From Actinomycetota bacterium (GTDB lineage: Bacteria > Actinomycetota > Acidimicrobiia > Acidimicrobiales > JAJPHD01): 64,000 nt of DNA. Location: positions 186,001 to 250,000 of the forward strand of contig JAJPHD010000026.1 of assembly GCA_021325455.1 (NCBI GenBank), given 5' to 3'. The notes beneath the pieces were generated by a model. That model was not told the DNA's origin and made no database searches. It saw only the letters and a list, made by a program, of their open reading frames with translations. The first letter of the stretch is position 1; every line of letters starts with the position of its first letter. This document shows, piece after piece, positions 7,733-16,766 of this stretch. The position numbers and the translations under genes were made by a program.

Positions 7733-8802
7733 CAGGCCGCACCGAGGAGGGCACCGGCCAGGGCGGACCGGGCCGCCGCCGGGTCGAGGGCCGCCACCCG
7801 CTCCCGCCCCCGGTCCACCGCCTCCTCCCGGAGGGCGGGGTCGGTGAGCAGGCCAGCCAGCGCCTCGGCGGCCACCAGGGGGCCGTCGTCCGCCGGGATC
7901 AGGACGCCGGCCCCGCCCAGGGTCTCGGGCACGGCAGCGAAGGCCCGGGCCAGCACGGGCACGCCAAAGGCCATGGCCTCGAGGAGCGGGACGCAGTACC
8001 CCTCGTGCTCGCTGGCGGTGGCCAGCACGCTGGCCCGGCGGTAGGCGGCCACGAGCACCGACTGGGCCACCGGGCCGAGGAGGTGGACCCGGGGCAGGTT
8101 GAGGTCTGCCACCAGGCGGCGCACGGCAGCGGCGAAACGGGGCTGGCGCTGCGCCCCCACCACCACCAGGTGGGCCTCGGGCAGGAGGTGGGTGACCAGG
8201 GCGTGGTAGGCCATGACCAGCCAGTCCAGACGCTTGTGGGGCAGCACCTGGCCCACGTGCAGGATGGCGGGTCCGTCCAGGCCCGCCAGGCGGACCGACC
8301 AGAAGAGGTCGGGGACCGTGGCCCGCAGCCGCCGGGGGTCGACCGGTAGCGGGGCCACCAGGACGCGGCGGAAGCCGAGGGACCCGAGCTCGGCGGCGCT
8401 GAACCGGGACAACGCCACCGCCACCTCGGCCCGGCCGGCCAGGCTGGCCAGCCAGCGCCGCCCCTCGTCCAGCAGGCGGGCGAAGCCCGGGTCCCAGGGG
8501 GCGAAGGCAGCTGCCGGGGTGATGTTGTGGTAGAGGACCGAGACCGGCTCGCTCCGCTCCTCCAGGAAGGAGGTGAGGAGGGGCTCGCCGATGGAGACGT
8601 GCACCACCAGCCGGTCCGTCCTCCCGGCCAATCGGGCGAAATCCGCCAGCGGGTGGACCCGGCCGGCCAGCTCGGGGGCGAAGTGAGCGGCGAAGACCTC
8701 GGATCGCCCCCTCGACCGCAGGGCCCGGCGGAGGTCGAGGGCAGCGTTGGTCGTGGCATCCCCAGGGGCGGCGGCCGCCAGGACCTGGTGGACCGCCGTC
8801 AC
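7732..8802 (-). CDS. GT4-family glycosyltransferase (VTAVHQ type)
   Basis: A 356-aa glycosyltransferase. It begins VTAVHQVLAAAAPGDATTNAA, parallel to the MTAVHQ start of the paralogue at 12457-13527, which fixes the GTG at 8802. It has VLYHNITPA, ILHVGQVLPHKRLDWL and the GT4 nucleotide-sugar motif EHEGYCVPLLEAMAFG. It overlaps the degenerate methyltransferase gene before it (GTGA) and the glycosyltransferase after it (TGATG). The pair 'helical/methyltransferase-like protein plus VTAVHQ glycosyltransferase' occurs twice in this locus, so the genes look like products of a two-gene duplication. The acceptor is probably the lipid-linked glycan exported by Wzm/Wzt (inference). Confidence 0.9.
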   Translation of the reverse strand: MTAVHQVLAAAAPGDATTNAALDLRRALRSRGRSEVFAAHFAPELAGRVHPLADFARLAGRTDRLVVHVSIGEPLLTSFLEERSEPVSVLYHNITPAAAFAPWDPGFARLLDEGRRWLASLAGRAEVAVALSRFSAAELGSLGFRRVLVAPLPVDPRRLRATVPDLFWSVRLAGLDGPAILHVGQVLPHKRLDWLVMAYHALVTHLLPEAHLVVVGAQRQPRFAAAVRRLVADLNLPRVHLLGPVAQSVLVAAYRRASVLATASEHEGYCVPLLEAMAFGVPVLARAFAAVPETLGGAGVLIPADDGPLVAAEALAGLLTDPALREEAVDRGRERVAALDPAAARSALAGALLGAA

Positions 8803-9830
8803 CGGGTGGCGACCAGCAGGTACCGGGTGGGGGCGAAGACGAGCCTGCGGAGCTCGCCGTCCTGGTCCGCTCCCCCCGGCGGCTCGGGGGCGGGGCCCCA
8901 CTCCACCTCGACCGAGGAGAACCCGGCCTCCCGGCAGCACAGGGAGAGCCAGCCCGGGTCGACCAGGGCCCGGTCGGGCCGGCCGGCGCTGCCGTGGGCC
9001 AACCCCCACAGCGACCGGGGGTTGGTGGCCCCGGCGACCAGTCGCCCGCCGGGACGGAGCTTGTCGGCGGTCTCCCGCACCAGGTCCAGCAACTCCTGGG
9101 CTCCCAGGCGCTCGACCAGGTCGAGGGCCACCACCCCCCCCAGCGAGGCGTCCACCGCCTGCTCCAGGGACGCGCTGCCCTCCTCGTCCAGGTCGAGGAC
9201 TGGCTGGCACCCCTCGAGCAGGCGGCGCCAGCGCTCGGGGTCCTCGGCGGGCCCCTCCACCAGGGAGCCGGGGCGGAACCACGGCCGGGGGACCCGAGAC
9301 GCCTCGGCCCGCTCCAGGCGCTCGACCCGCCGGGCCAGCTCGGCCACCCCCTCCGGGGTGGCGGCGGGGGCCCGCTCGTAGCTGGCCACCCGCTCCACCA
9401 GGGCATCCACCACCGCCACCAGGTGGGCGAAGCTGGGGCTGGGGGCCGAGATGGCCCCTATGGCCTCGTCGGCAGCACCGGCCACCACTTCCAGCCCCCT
9501 CCACAGGTTCGAGGTGAGGGCCGCCACCTGCCCGAGGATCCCGGCCGCCTGGCGCTGGAGCAGGCGGGCCACCATGCCCTGGACCCGGGGCCCCCCGGGC
9601 ACGAAGGAGGAGGCCACCGCAGCCAGGCGCTCGGGGTCGACCACCGGGAGGTGGACCTCCCTCTCGAGCTGCTCCCGGATCGTGAGCCCCTCCCCCGCCA
9701 GGCGTTCCCCGGCGATCTGCTCGAAGTGGGAGGCCAGCTCCTCCTCCAGCCCCGGGGGGTAGTCGCCGGCCCGCCTCCGTTCGTCGACCCGGGCCCGCAG
9801 GCGCTCGAGGGCTTGATCGAGGTCGCTCAC
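8799..9830 (-). CDS. Degenerate methyltransferase-like protein with helical N-terminus
   Basis: 343 aa, GTG start at 9830 overlapping the end of the YfhO-type gene. Residues 1-180 are predicted to be mostly helical and charged (ALERLRARVDERRRAGDYPPG, then GVAELARRVERLERAEASR near 165-185, coiled-coil-like). Residues about 205-340 look like a Rossmann methyltransferase half: ASLGGVVALDLVERLGAQEL, ETADKLRPGGRLVAGATNP. The expected DxGxG SAM-binding loop is not seen (there is PVLDLDEEGSASLEQ instead), so catalysis is doubtful. The order helical rod plus methyltransferase-like domain recalls chain-length regulators of ABC-dependent O-antigens such as WbdD, but no kinase domain is present. Function unknown. 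Confidence 0.7.
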   Translation of the reverse strand: MSDLDQALERLRARVDERRRAGDYPPGLEEELASHFEQIAGERLAGEGLTIREQLEREVHLPVVDPERLAAVASSFVPGGPRVQGMVARLLQRQAAGILGQVAALTSNLWRGLEVVAGAADEAIGAISAPSPSFAHLVAVVDALVERVASYERAPAATPEGVAELARRVERLERAEASRVPRPWFRPGSLVEGPAEDPERWRRLLEGCQPVLDLDEEGSASLEQAVDASLGGVVALDLVERLGAQELLDLVRETADKLRPGGRLVAGATNPRSLWGLAHGSAGRPDRALVDPGWLSLCCREAGFSSVEVEWGPAPEPPGGADQDGELRRLVFAPTRYLLVATR

Positions 9831-12433
9831 GGGGCCGGCAGCGTAGCGGGACGGCGCCGGCGCCTCAGGGCCGACATGCCGAGGAGGACCCCGCCCCCCA
9901 CCAGGCCAACCAGGGTCACCACCCCGCCGGCGATGACGCTCCGGGGCCGGTAGGTCCAGGTCACATAGGAGGTGCCGGCCGGGACCGGCACGGCCTGGAC
10001 GAGCCCGTGCCGGCGGGCGGGCAGGGTGTACGGCCGGCCTCCGGCCGGGTGCACGGTGGCCGTCCAGCCCGGCGCATCAGCCACGCTGCGCACGAGCAGC
10101 CCGAGCCGGCGGGTCACCACCTGGTCCACCTCCCTTCCCCACTCGGCCTGGCTCACGACCCGGGCCCGGCCGGGGCCTGCCACCCATACCTGCCCCCGGG
10201 CCCGAGCATCGCGGTAGAGGCCGAAGCCGGCCGCCGACCCCGCCCAGCCCCAGTGGGGCGGCTCTACGGACCCCGAGAGGGCGCCGTTGAGCCACAGGCG
10301 CCTGCCACCGGCCAGGGCCACAACCGGGGCCGGCACCCTGGCGGTCGCCGCCCCGACGTTGTCCACGACCACTCCCACCGCCCGTGCCGACCTGGCCCCC
10401 CAGGCGACCCTTCCCGAGGGCTCCAGCAGCCCCACCCGCAGGTGCCTGCCCGCCACCCTCACCGACCTCACCGTGCGGACCGAGCCCATGAGCCAGGCCG
10501 TGCGGGCCTTGGGGGCCACCGTGCGGTAGGCCGCCGCCGGCGGGGCCTGGCCCGGGCGGAGGGCCACCGAGAAGGCCGCCGCCGGCGCCACCAGGATCCT
10601 CATGTCGAGGAGGTCGTAGGTGCTGCCGGCCAGGCCCGGGGCGACGAGGCCGGGGCTGCCGTGGGTGCCGGTGGCATCGGCGTAGGCACCCCCCACCACC
10701 GGCCCGTACCCGCTCACGCTGTGGACCCGGTCCACGATGTTGAGGTCCGGCCCGCCCAGGCGGTACTGCTCGAAGAAGCGCTGCAGGGTGTCCCCGTAGA
10801 TCCCGAAGCGGGCCGTGGGGCCGGTGGCGGCCGCCAGCCGGGTTGCCCCGGGGGTGGTCGAGGACAGGATGGCCGAGGTGGACGGGACGAAGGCGTAGCT
10901 GCCGGCCACGAAGACCCCGAGATCCGCCGCCACCAGGGCGAGGAGGGGAGGGAACCGCCAGCGGCGGGGCCAGTGCGGGACCCCCACCCCCACAACCGCC
11001 GCTGCCAGGGCCAGCACCAGGGCCGCCACGACGTACCAGCCGATGCCCGGGCTGGCCCCGGCCGGGGCATGGCTGGGACCGGCCACCGCCGCCTCCAGGT
11101 CCCCCCGCAGGTGGGTGACGCCGAGGGCGGCGCCCACCGCCGCCAGGGGCAGGAAGGAGGCCAGGGTCCAGGTACCGGTGCCGTCCCGCCACCAGCTCGA
11201 GGGACGGGCCCCCCGGACCCGGTCCACCCATACCGCCAGCAGCACCGACAGGCCCATGTCCACGTCCATGAGGTTGCGGCTCTGGGTCCGCTGCTGGCCG
11301 TAGACGGGGACGTGGTAGAGCAGGTGGCCGAGGGGCGTGTACGAGCCGTAGGAGAGCACCAGCCCCACGGCCACGGCGGCGTACCAGGCGCTGAGGGGGG
11401 GCTCGCCCGGGCGGCGCCGGCGCAGGAGCAGGGCGGCCGCCGCCACCAGGGGCAGCAGGCCCACGTAGCCGGACAGCTCCGCCAGGTTGTAGGGGCCGGT
11501 GTAGGGCGGGAGGCCGTGGGTGCCGTAGCCCCCCAGCCAGTAGGGCAGCACGAACAGCCCGGTCAGCTTGGGGGGCAGCGACCCCGAGGCGAAGAAGGCA
11601 TAGCTGATGGCGGCCCGCTGGGAGTGGAAGGCGAAGTCGATGCCCGGGAGCCACTGGATGGCGCCCACGGCCACCCCCCCCACCATGCCGGCCAGCCCCA
11701 TGCCCAGGTAGCGCCAGGGCCGTTCGGCCCCACCCCCGGCAGCCGTCACCACGGCCACCACCGCCACCAGTATGGCCAGGTCGATCATGGCCTCGGGCGC
11801 CCCGGCCAGGATGACCAGGGCGAAGCTGGCCCCGAGGAGGGCGGCCCACCGCCCCGCACCCGGCCCCGGGCCCTCCGCCAGACGGTGCAGGGCCAGCATC
11901 ATCCAGGGGGCCATGGCCATGCCCTCTACCAGGTCGATGTGGCCGACCTGGGCCACCATGACCCCGGCGAAGCTCCAGCTCATGGCCCCGAGGACCGAGG
12001 CCCCCACCGAGCGCCGGGTGCCACGGAGGAAGGCGTACATCCCGAGGTCAGAGACGATGTAGACGAGCATCTCCGTGACGGCCCAGGCCCAGACCGCCGG
12101 AAGCCCCATGAAGAGGAAGGTGGCCGGGTAGAGGGCACCGGCGCTGAACCCTGCCAGCAGCGGGGTGCCGCTCCACAGGTAGGGGTCCCAGAGGGGGAGG
12201 TGCCCGTTCGAGATGATGCGGGCAGCCAGGACCCGCTCCGGGAAGGCCTGGACCGGGTTGTCCCCGCTGATGGGAACGCCGCCCAGCAGGGTGGGCACGA
12301 GGAAGGCCACCACAGGGCCGAGGACGAGGAGGATGACGGCCAGGCGCCCCGACCAGGGTGCCCACCGGGTGGCCGGGCCGGCCAGGGGCATCCTGGCCGG
12401 GCCGGGCTCCTGCAGGGTCGTGGTGGCAGTCAT
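9827..12433 (-). CDS. Large YfhO-type multi-pass membrane protein (GT-C-like)
   Basis: About 868 aa. The N-terminal signature is GGVPISGDNPVQAFPERVLA, then LPLWDPYLWSGTPLLAGFSAG, characteristic of YfhO/GT-C-related membrane proteins, followed by around a dozen hydrophobic helices to residue ~530, a soluble extracellular domain and a last helix near the C-terminus before an Arg-rich tail. Such proteins use polyprenyl-linked sugars on the outer face. I prefer the ATG at 12433, with GGGGAG 9 nt upstream, over the TTG at 12442. Given the neighbouring decaprenyl-phospho-arabinose operon, it could use that or another lipid-linked donor (inference). It lies between the two paralogous glycosyltransferase modules and overlaps the next gene by GTGA. 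Confidence 0.82.
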   Translation of the reverse strand: MTATTTLQEPGPARMPLAGPATRWAPWSGRLAVILLVLGPVVAFLVPTLLGGVPISGDNPVQAFPERVLAARIISNGHLPLWDPYLWSGTPLLAGFSAGALYPATFLFMGLPAVWAWAVTEMLVYIVSDLGMYAFLRGTRRSVGASVLGAMSWSFAGVMVAQVGHIDLVEGMAMAPWMMLALHRLAEGPGPGAGRWAALLGASFALVILAGAPEAMIDLAILVAVVAVVTAAGGGAERPWRYLGMGLAGMVGGVAVGAIQWLPGIDFAFHSQRAAISYAFFASGSLPPKLTGLFVLPYWLGGYGTHGLPPYTGPYNLAELSGYVGLLPLVAAAALLLRRRRPGEPPLSAWYAAVAVGLVLSYGSYTPLGHLLYHVPVYGQQRTQSRNLMDVDMGLSVLLAVWVDRVRGARPSSWWRDGTGTWTLASFLPLAAVGAALGVTHLRGDLEAAVAGPSHAPAGASPGIGWYVVAALVLALAAAVVGVGVPHWPRRWRFPPLLALVAADLGVFVAGSYAFVPSTSAILSSTTPGATRLAAATGPTARFGIYGDTLQRFFEQYRLGGPDLNIVDRVHSVSGYGPVVGGAYADATGTHGSPGLVAPGLAGSTYDLLDMRILVAPAAAFSVALRPGQAPPAAAYRTVAPKARTAWLMGSVRTVRSVRVAGRHLRVGLLEPSGRVAWGARSARAVGVVVDNVGAATARVPAPVVALAGGRRLWLNGALSGSVEPPHWGWAGSAAGFGLYRDARARGQVWVAGPGRARVVSQAEWGREVDQVVTRRLGLLVRSVADAPGWTATVHPAGGRPYTLPARRHGLVQAVPVPAGTSYVTWTYRPRSVIAGGVVTLVGLVGGGVLLGMSALRRRRRPATLPAP

Positions 12434-12456
12434 GGCGCTCAACTCCCCCAGCGATG

Positions 12457-13527
12457 TTAAGCCAGCGCGTCGTGGAGGACGGAGATCATGGTGGCCTTGG
12501 CCCGGGGCAGGGCCAGCTCAGCCACCCGCTCCCGCCCGGCTGCCCGCAGCGACTCCCGCAACCCCTCGTCGCCCAGCACCAGGTGGACACCGGCGGCGAG
12601 GGCGAGAGGGGATCGCCCGGGCAGGACCAGCCCGGCGCCCCCCAGGGTCTCCCCCACCGCCGCTTCCCGGCACGCCACCACCGGCAGCCCGAAGTGGAGA
12701 GCCTCCAGCAGGGGGACGCAGAAGCCCTCGTGGCGGGAGGCGCACACGAAGGCGTCGGCATTGCGGTAGTGGGCGGCCAGCTCCCCCGGGGTGACCGAGC
12801 CGGCCAGGTTCACCGCCTCCCTGACGCCCAGCTCCTCGGCATGGCGGGCCACGGCATCCCGGTAGGACGGGCCGGTCCAGCCTCCCACCAGGTGCAGGCG
12901 GGCCCCGGGGTCGTAGGCCCGGCGGTAGGCCCACAGGGCCTGGACCAGGAGGTGCTGGGCCTTGTGGGCCGAGAGGCGGCCCACGAACAGCAGGTCGGCC
13001 CCGGCCTTCCCCGCCTGCAGGCGGGAGAGGGCCGCCTCGTCGAGCTCCCGGCCCGTGGCATCCAGGTCGACGAGGAGGGGAGCGACCCTTGTCCTGGCCA
13101 CTCCCGCCCGGGCCAGGTCCCTCTCGCTGTAGCGGGAGGGGGCGAGGCCGGCGAGGAGGCCAGGCGCCAGGCGCCGGAGCTGGGCCCACCCGGCCAGGCC
13201 GGCTGCGGCCACCTCCGGCTCCCACGCCTGGACCAGGGGGGGAGGGGTGATGTTGTGGAAGTAGGCCAGCTTGGGCTCGGGGCGCTGGAGCAGGTAGTCG
13301 GCTACGGGGCTGCCGATGGATGCCTGGTACAGGAGGAACGTCTCCCCCCTGCCGCGCCGGTAGCGGCGGTAGGGGAGGCACTGGCCCTCCATGCCGGGGC
13401 GGGCCCAGTCGGCGAACACCTCTGAGTCGAAGCCCTGCTCCCGGAGCAGGTCCCGCAGGGACAGGGTGTGGGCCCCCACGGCGTCCCGCGGGGCCAGCAC
13501 CGGGATGAACTGGTGGACGGCGGTCAC
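12457..13527 (-). CDS. GT4-family glycosyltransferase (MTAVHQ type)
   Basis: 356 aa, exactly the length of its paralogue at 7732-8802. It starts MTAVHQFIPVLAPRDAVGAH; the Rossmann donor domain has DLLFVGRLSAHKAQHLLVQAL and the motif RHEGFCVPLLEALHFGLP with the two catalytic/donor-binding Glu residues. AYFHNITPPPLVQAWEP corresponds to YHNITPAAAFAPWDP in the paralogue. GTG start at 13527 overlaps the stop of the helical protein before it (GTGA). A cytoplasmic sugar transferase for the exported glycan is likely; donor not predictable. Confidence 0.9.
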   Translation of the reverse strand: MTAVHQFIPVLAPRDAVGAHTLSLRDLLREQGFDSEVFADWARPGMEGQCLPYRRYRRGRGETFLLYQASIGSPVADYLLQRPEPKLAYFHNITPPPLVQAWEPEVAAAGLAGWAQLRRLAPGLLAGLAPSRYSERDLARAGVARTRVAPLLVDLDATGRELDEAALSRLQAGKAGADLLFVGRLSAHKAQHLLVQALWAYRRAYDPGARLHLVGGWTGPSYRDAVARHAEELGVREAVNLAGSVTPGELAAHYRNADAFVCASRHEGFCVPLLEALHFGLPVVACREAAVGETLGGAGLVLPGRSPLALAAGVHLVLGDEGLRESLRAAGRERVAELALPRAKATMISVLHDALA

Positions 13528-14189
13528 GCCGGGCCGGCCGCCGGCCGGCGGCCCACCAGGGCAGGCGGCCTGGCCACCACCTCGACCCCCTCCAGGCCGG
13601 CCTCGCCGAGCAGGCCGGCCCAGACCCCGGGGACCACGCCCAGCACCACCACGGCGCCGCCCGGGGCCAGCTTGGCCCGGGCCAGGGCAGCCAGCGCCCG
13701 GTCCAGGCCGCCGGCCAGCACCAGACCACCCAGGCTGTCGTCGGGCAGCTCGGCCAGCAGCCCCTCTTGGCCGGCCGCGGCCTGCAGCACGGGACCCGGG
13801 GGCGGGCCACCGAGCAGCGAGCCCAAGAGGTCGCCTCCGGGGGGAGGAGGCAGGGCGGCATTCCGCTCCAGGGCCTCCAGCCTGGCCCCCAGGTCCTGTA
13901 TCGCCCCTGCCAGGGCGGCGTTGGCCCGGTTGGCCTGCTGCACCACGGCCCCCAGGTACCAGCCGAGGAGGGAGCGGAGGAGCCGCTTCAGGGGGGCGCC
14001 GCCCGGCAGGCGGGAAGCGGTGGGCACCTCGGCGTCTATGTAGGCAGCGTCGAGGGCGTCAGGGGGGGTCAGGCGGGCGAAGCTGCGGGCCAGCTCCGCC
14101 TCCACCCCGGGCGGGAAGGCGCCTTCAGCCTGCAGGCGGCCCACCTCGGCCTCGACCAGGCGGGAAGGGTCGGGGGCGGTGTCGGGCAT
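13524..14189 (-). CDS. Short helical / methyltransferase-remnant protein, paralogue of 8799-9830
   Basis: 221 aa, ATG at 14189, 11 nt after wzt. The N-terminus VEAEVGRLQAEGAFPPGVEAELARSFARL matches the pattern RVDERRRAGDYPPGLEEELASHF of the protein at 8799-9830, with the shared PPG-(V/L)-E-x-ELA core. A helical stretch (ANRANAALAGAIQDLGARLEALERNA) follows, then a reduced methyltransferase-like tail: DDSLGGLVLAGGLDRALAALARAKLAPGGAVVVLG. No SAM-binding loop is left, so an enzymatic role is unlikely. I do not recognise a named family. Its fixed place between wzt and a glycosyltransferase suggests a structural or chain-length role in polymer export (inference). Confidence 0.68.
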   Translation of the reverse strand: MPDTAPDPSRLVEAEVGRLQAEGAFPPGVEAELARSFARLTPPDALDAAYIDAEVPTASRLPGGAPLKRLLRSLLGWYLGAVVQQANRANAALAGAIQDLGARLEALERNAALPPPPGGDLLGSLLGGPPPGPVLQAAAGQEGLLAELPDDSLGGLVLAGGLDRALAALARAKLAPGGAVVVLGVVPGVWAGLLGEAGLEGVEVVARPPALVGRRPAAGPA

Positions 14190-14200
14190 GGTGGGCCGGC

Positions 14201-15460
14201 TCAGCGCCCGCCGGCGGCCTCCTCCAGGCCGCCGTGCACCCCGGCGCCGGACAGGGCGCCGAAGGGGCGCAGCTCCAGGCGCAGCGGGAGGGCCACCGAC
14301 CCCATGGCCTTGCCCGGGTTGACCACGGCGAAGCGGTCCTGCTGCTCCCGCCAGTCGTACACCTCCCCGGCGGAGCTGCCCACCCCCAGGGTGAGGGCAT
14401 AGGCACCGTCGAGCAGGGGGACGGAGTCGAAGGTGAACACGGCCTGTCCCCTCCCCCCGAGAGGGCCCAGGTCGGCCCCGAGCAGCTGGGAGGTGCAGCC
14501 GTAGACCAGCTTGCCCTCGGCGTCGTGGATGGCGATGGTGAAGACGGCGTCGTCCACCGGCTGGCGGGCCTGGTAGGACACCCGCACCTCCAAGGGCTCC
14601 CCCGGGCACAGGTAGGGGCGAGAGCCCGTGCCGGGATGCACCAGGTCCACCCCGGTGATCCTCACCACGGAGCCAGGTTCGGGAGCGGCGGGGGCCTCGG
14701 TGGCGGCGACCTGGTCCTCCTCCGGGGCCGCCCCCCGCAGGGAGTCCCGGAAGATCCTGATGGCCTCCCCGATGGGCCCCTCCCCGACCACCTTGCCCCG
14801 GTCCAGCACGAACCCCCGGTTGCAGATGGACCTCAGGCTGTCGGGGGCATGGGAGACGATGATGATGGTGCGGCCCTGGTCCTGGAACTCCTTGATGCGG
14901 CCCAGGCACTTGCGCTGGAACGCCTCGTCCCCCACGGCCAGGACCTCGTCCACCAACAGCACCTCGGGCTCGAAGGCGGTGGCCACGGCGAAGCCCAGGC
15001 GGGTGTACATGCCCGAGGAGTAGAAGCGGACCTGGTTGTCTATGAACTGCTCGAGCTCGGCGAAGGCCACTATGTCGTCGAAGCGGCGCTCCACCTCCCG
15101 CCGGGGGAGGCCGAGGAGCGAGGCGTTCAGGAACACGTTGTCCCGCCCCGACAGCTCCGGGTGGAACCCGGCCCCCAGCTCGAGCATGGCCGCCAGCTTC
15201 CCCCGCACCAGGATGCGGCCCTCGGTCGGGCGCAGGATGGAGGCCACGCACTTGAGCAGGGTGGACTTGCCCGAGCCGTTGTGGCCCAGCAGCCCCACCG
15301 TGTCGCCCTGCTGGATGTCCATGTCGATCCCCTTGAGGGCCCAGAACTCCTCGTAGGGGACGTTGCCCAGGTGGATGAGGCGCTCCTTCAGCGAGGTGTA
15401 CTTCTCGTGGTAGAGGCGGAACCTCTTGGACACCCCCTGGACCGCAACGGCGGTGGGCAC
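14201..15460 (-). CDS. wzt: Polysaccharide ABC exporter ATP-binding subunit with carbohydrate-binding C-terminus
   Basis: 419 aa from the GTG at 15460. The nucleotide-binding domain has Walker A GLLGHNGSGKSTLLK, the Wzt-type signature RFYSSGMYTRLGFAVATAFEP, Walker B VLLVDEVLAVGD and the switch His in IIIVSHAPDSL. Residues about 275-419 are a beta-rich domain (YLCPGEPLEVRVSYQARQPVDD, GRGQAVFTFDSVPLLDGAYAL) like the Wzt C-terminal domain that recognises the non-reducing end of a finished glycan. A longer frame to 15541 reads into wzm and is not used. With Wzm it would flip the lipid-linked polymer outward. Because Wzt_C domains read terminal modifications, the FkbM methyltransferase may supply the recognised cap (inference). 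Confidence 0.95.
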   Translation of the reverse strand: MPTAVAVQGVSKRFRLYHEKYTSLKERLIHLGNVPYEEFWALKGIDMDIQQGDTVGLLGHNGSGKSTLLKCVASILRPTEGRILVRGKLAAMLELGAGFHPELSGRDNVFLNASLLGLPRREVERRFDDIVAFAELEQFIDNQVRFYSSGMYTRLGFAVATAFEPEVLLVDEVLAVGDEAFQRKCLGRIKEFQDQGRTIIIVSHAPDSLRSICNRGFVLDRGKVVGEGPIGEAIRIFRDSLRGAAPEEDQVAATEAPAAPEPGSVVRITGVDLVHPGTGSRPYLCPGEPLEVRVSYQARQPVDDAVFTIAIHDAEGKLVYGCTSQLLGADLGPLGGRGQAVFTFDSVPLLDGAYALTLGVGSSAGEVYDWREQQDRFAVVNPGKAMGSVALPLRLELRPFGALSGAGVHGGLEEAAGGR

Positions 15461-15464
15461 CGCC

Positions 15465-16604
15465 CTACAGCTCCTCGGCGAAGTTGCCCTCGAGGCGGCC
15501 GAACACGGCCAGGGCGGCCACGAACAGGACCAGGCCCACACCGATCACGATGAGGATGTGCCAGGCGTACCACCACTCGCCGAAGGGGGCCAGGATGGCC
15601 GTGCCGCTCTGGATGGCGGCCCCGGGCCTGAGGGAGTGGTGGGCGGCGGCGGGGTTGCCCCCGTAGACCTTGCCGTAGATGCCCCGCTGGAAGGCCAGCA
15701 CGATGTCGGTCAAGGGGTTGAGCAGGTAGAGCCAGGCCGGCAGGCCGTGGGCCACGAAGTGGCGGTCCATCTGGGCATACCCGTAGACGATGGGCGTGGC
15801 CCAGAACCACGCCGAGCCCACCAGGATCTCGATCAGGTGCTGGGTGTCCCGCAGGTACACGTTCACCGCCGCCAGGAACACGGCCAGGGCGGCGGACAGC
15901 ACCGTCACCGCCACCAGGGCAGGGACGATGAGGGGCAGGTAGCCCCAGGCCGGGACGTAGCGGAACCCGGCCAGGGCGATCATGAGCACGATGGCCTGGA
16001 AGAAGAAGAAGACCAGGCCGGCCCCCACCGACGAGAGGGCCAGGATCTCCCTCGGGAAGGCCACCTTCTTCACGATCTCGGCGTTGGCCACCATGGCGTT
16101 GGTGGCGTTCATGGTGGCGTAGTTGAACAGGTTGTACACGAGGAGGCCCGACATCAAGAAGATGGCGAAGTACTTGATGCCGCTGCCCAGGACGACCTGG
16201 AAGACGAAGTAGTAGATGAGGAGCATGAAGGCCGGGTTGAGCAGCGACCACAGGAAGCCAAGGAAGCTGTTCTTGTACTTGACCTTCAGCTCCTTGCCGA
16301 TGAGGTTGAGGAGCAGGCTGCGGTACTCCCAGATCAGGCGCATGCGGCGCCAGACGCTGACCTCGGCCGACACCACCCGCACCCGCGACTCGTCCACCGC
16401 CAGGGACGGCAGCCCGGGACGGCCCTCCAGCATGGCCCGTCCCCCCCGGCGGGCCCGCCCGAGGCGGCCCGTGACCGAGCCGGCGCCTGCCTCAGAGATC
16501 ACGGCGTCGCCACCTTCGGGGCGGCTGGCCCCCTGGGGCCCCTCGCCCCGCTGGGGGCCCTCGTCCGCCCTCCGGGCCGATCCGGTGTCGGTCCTGCTCA
16601 GCAT
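15465..16604 (-). CDS. wzm: Polysaccharide ABC exporter permease (ABC-2 type)
   Basis: 379 aa from the ATG at 16604; homologous sequence starts near the ATG at 16433 (322 aa), so the first ~57 residues (Gly/Arg/Ala-rich) are uncertain. The cytoplasmic re-entrant segment LIGKELKVKYKNSFLGFLWSL and six hydrophobic helices mark an ABC-2 permease of the Wzm/RfbD/TagG type. It is followed after 4 nt by wzt. It is the first gene of the minus-strand export locus, so the promoter must lie in 16605-16766. It would form the channel for the lipid-linked polysaccharide. Confidence 0.93.
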   Translation of the reverse strand: MLSRTDTGSARRADEGPQRGEGPQGASRPEGGDAVISEAGAGSVTGRLGRARRGGRAMLEGRPGLPSLAVDESRVRVVSAEVSVWRRMRLIWEYRSLLLNLIGKELKVKYKNSFLGFLWSLLNPAFMLLIYYFVFQVVLGSGIKYFAIFLMSGLLVYNLFNYATMNATNAMVANAEIVKKVAFPREILALSSVGAGLVFFFFQAIVLMIALAGFRYVPAWGYLPLIVPALVAVTVLSAALAVFLAAVNVYLRDTQHLIEILVGSAWFWATPIVYGYAQMDRHFVAHGLPAWLYLLNPLTDIVLAFQRGIYGKVYGGNPAAAHHSLRPGAAIQSGTAILAPFGEWWYAWHILIVIGVGLVLFVAALAVFGRLEGNFAEEL

Positions 16605-16766
16605 GTCGGTATCAGCATCCTTTGGGGGCCTCGCGCCGGCGACGTCCCAGGCATCGTAGAGCCTGGACCACCGGCCCCCTGTTCACCCTCGACCACGCCC
16701 GGTGGGACCGAGCCGCCCTGCCAGCCGGAGGAAATGGGGATTACAGACAGCTCCGGTCCGCTCGTC

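Noticed and set aside
6524-9406. A 960-codon open frame spanning two glycosyltransferases and part of a third gene
   Set aside because: Only the part below 7732 gives a real protein; upstream it is an Arg/Pro/Gly-rich out-of-frame reading of the neighbouring genes. High GC leaves many such frames open.
10007-12460. A long plus-strand open frame of 817 codons opposite the YfhO-type gene
   Set aside because: Its product is low-complexity His/Gly/Arg/Pro with no fold signature; the opposite strand encodes a clear membrane protein.
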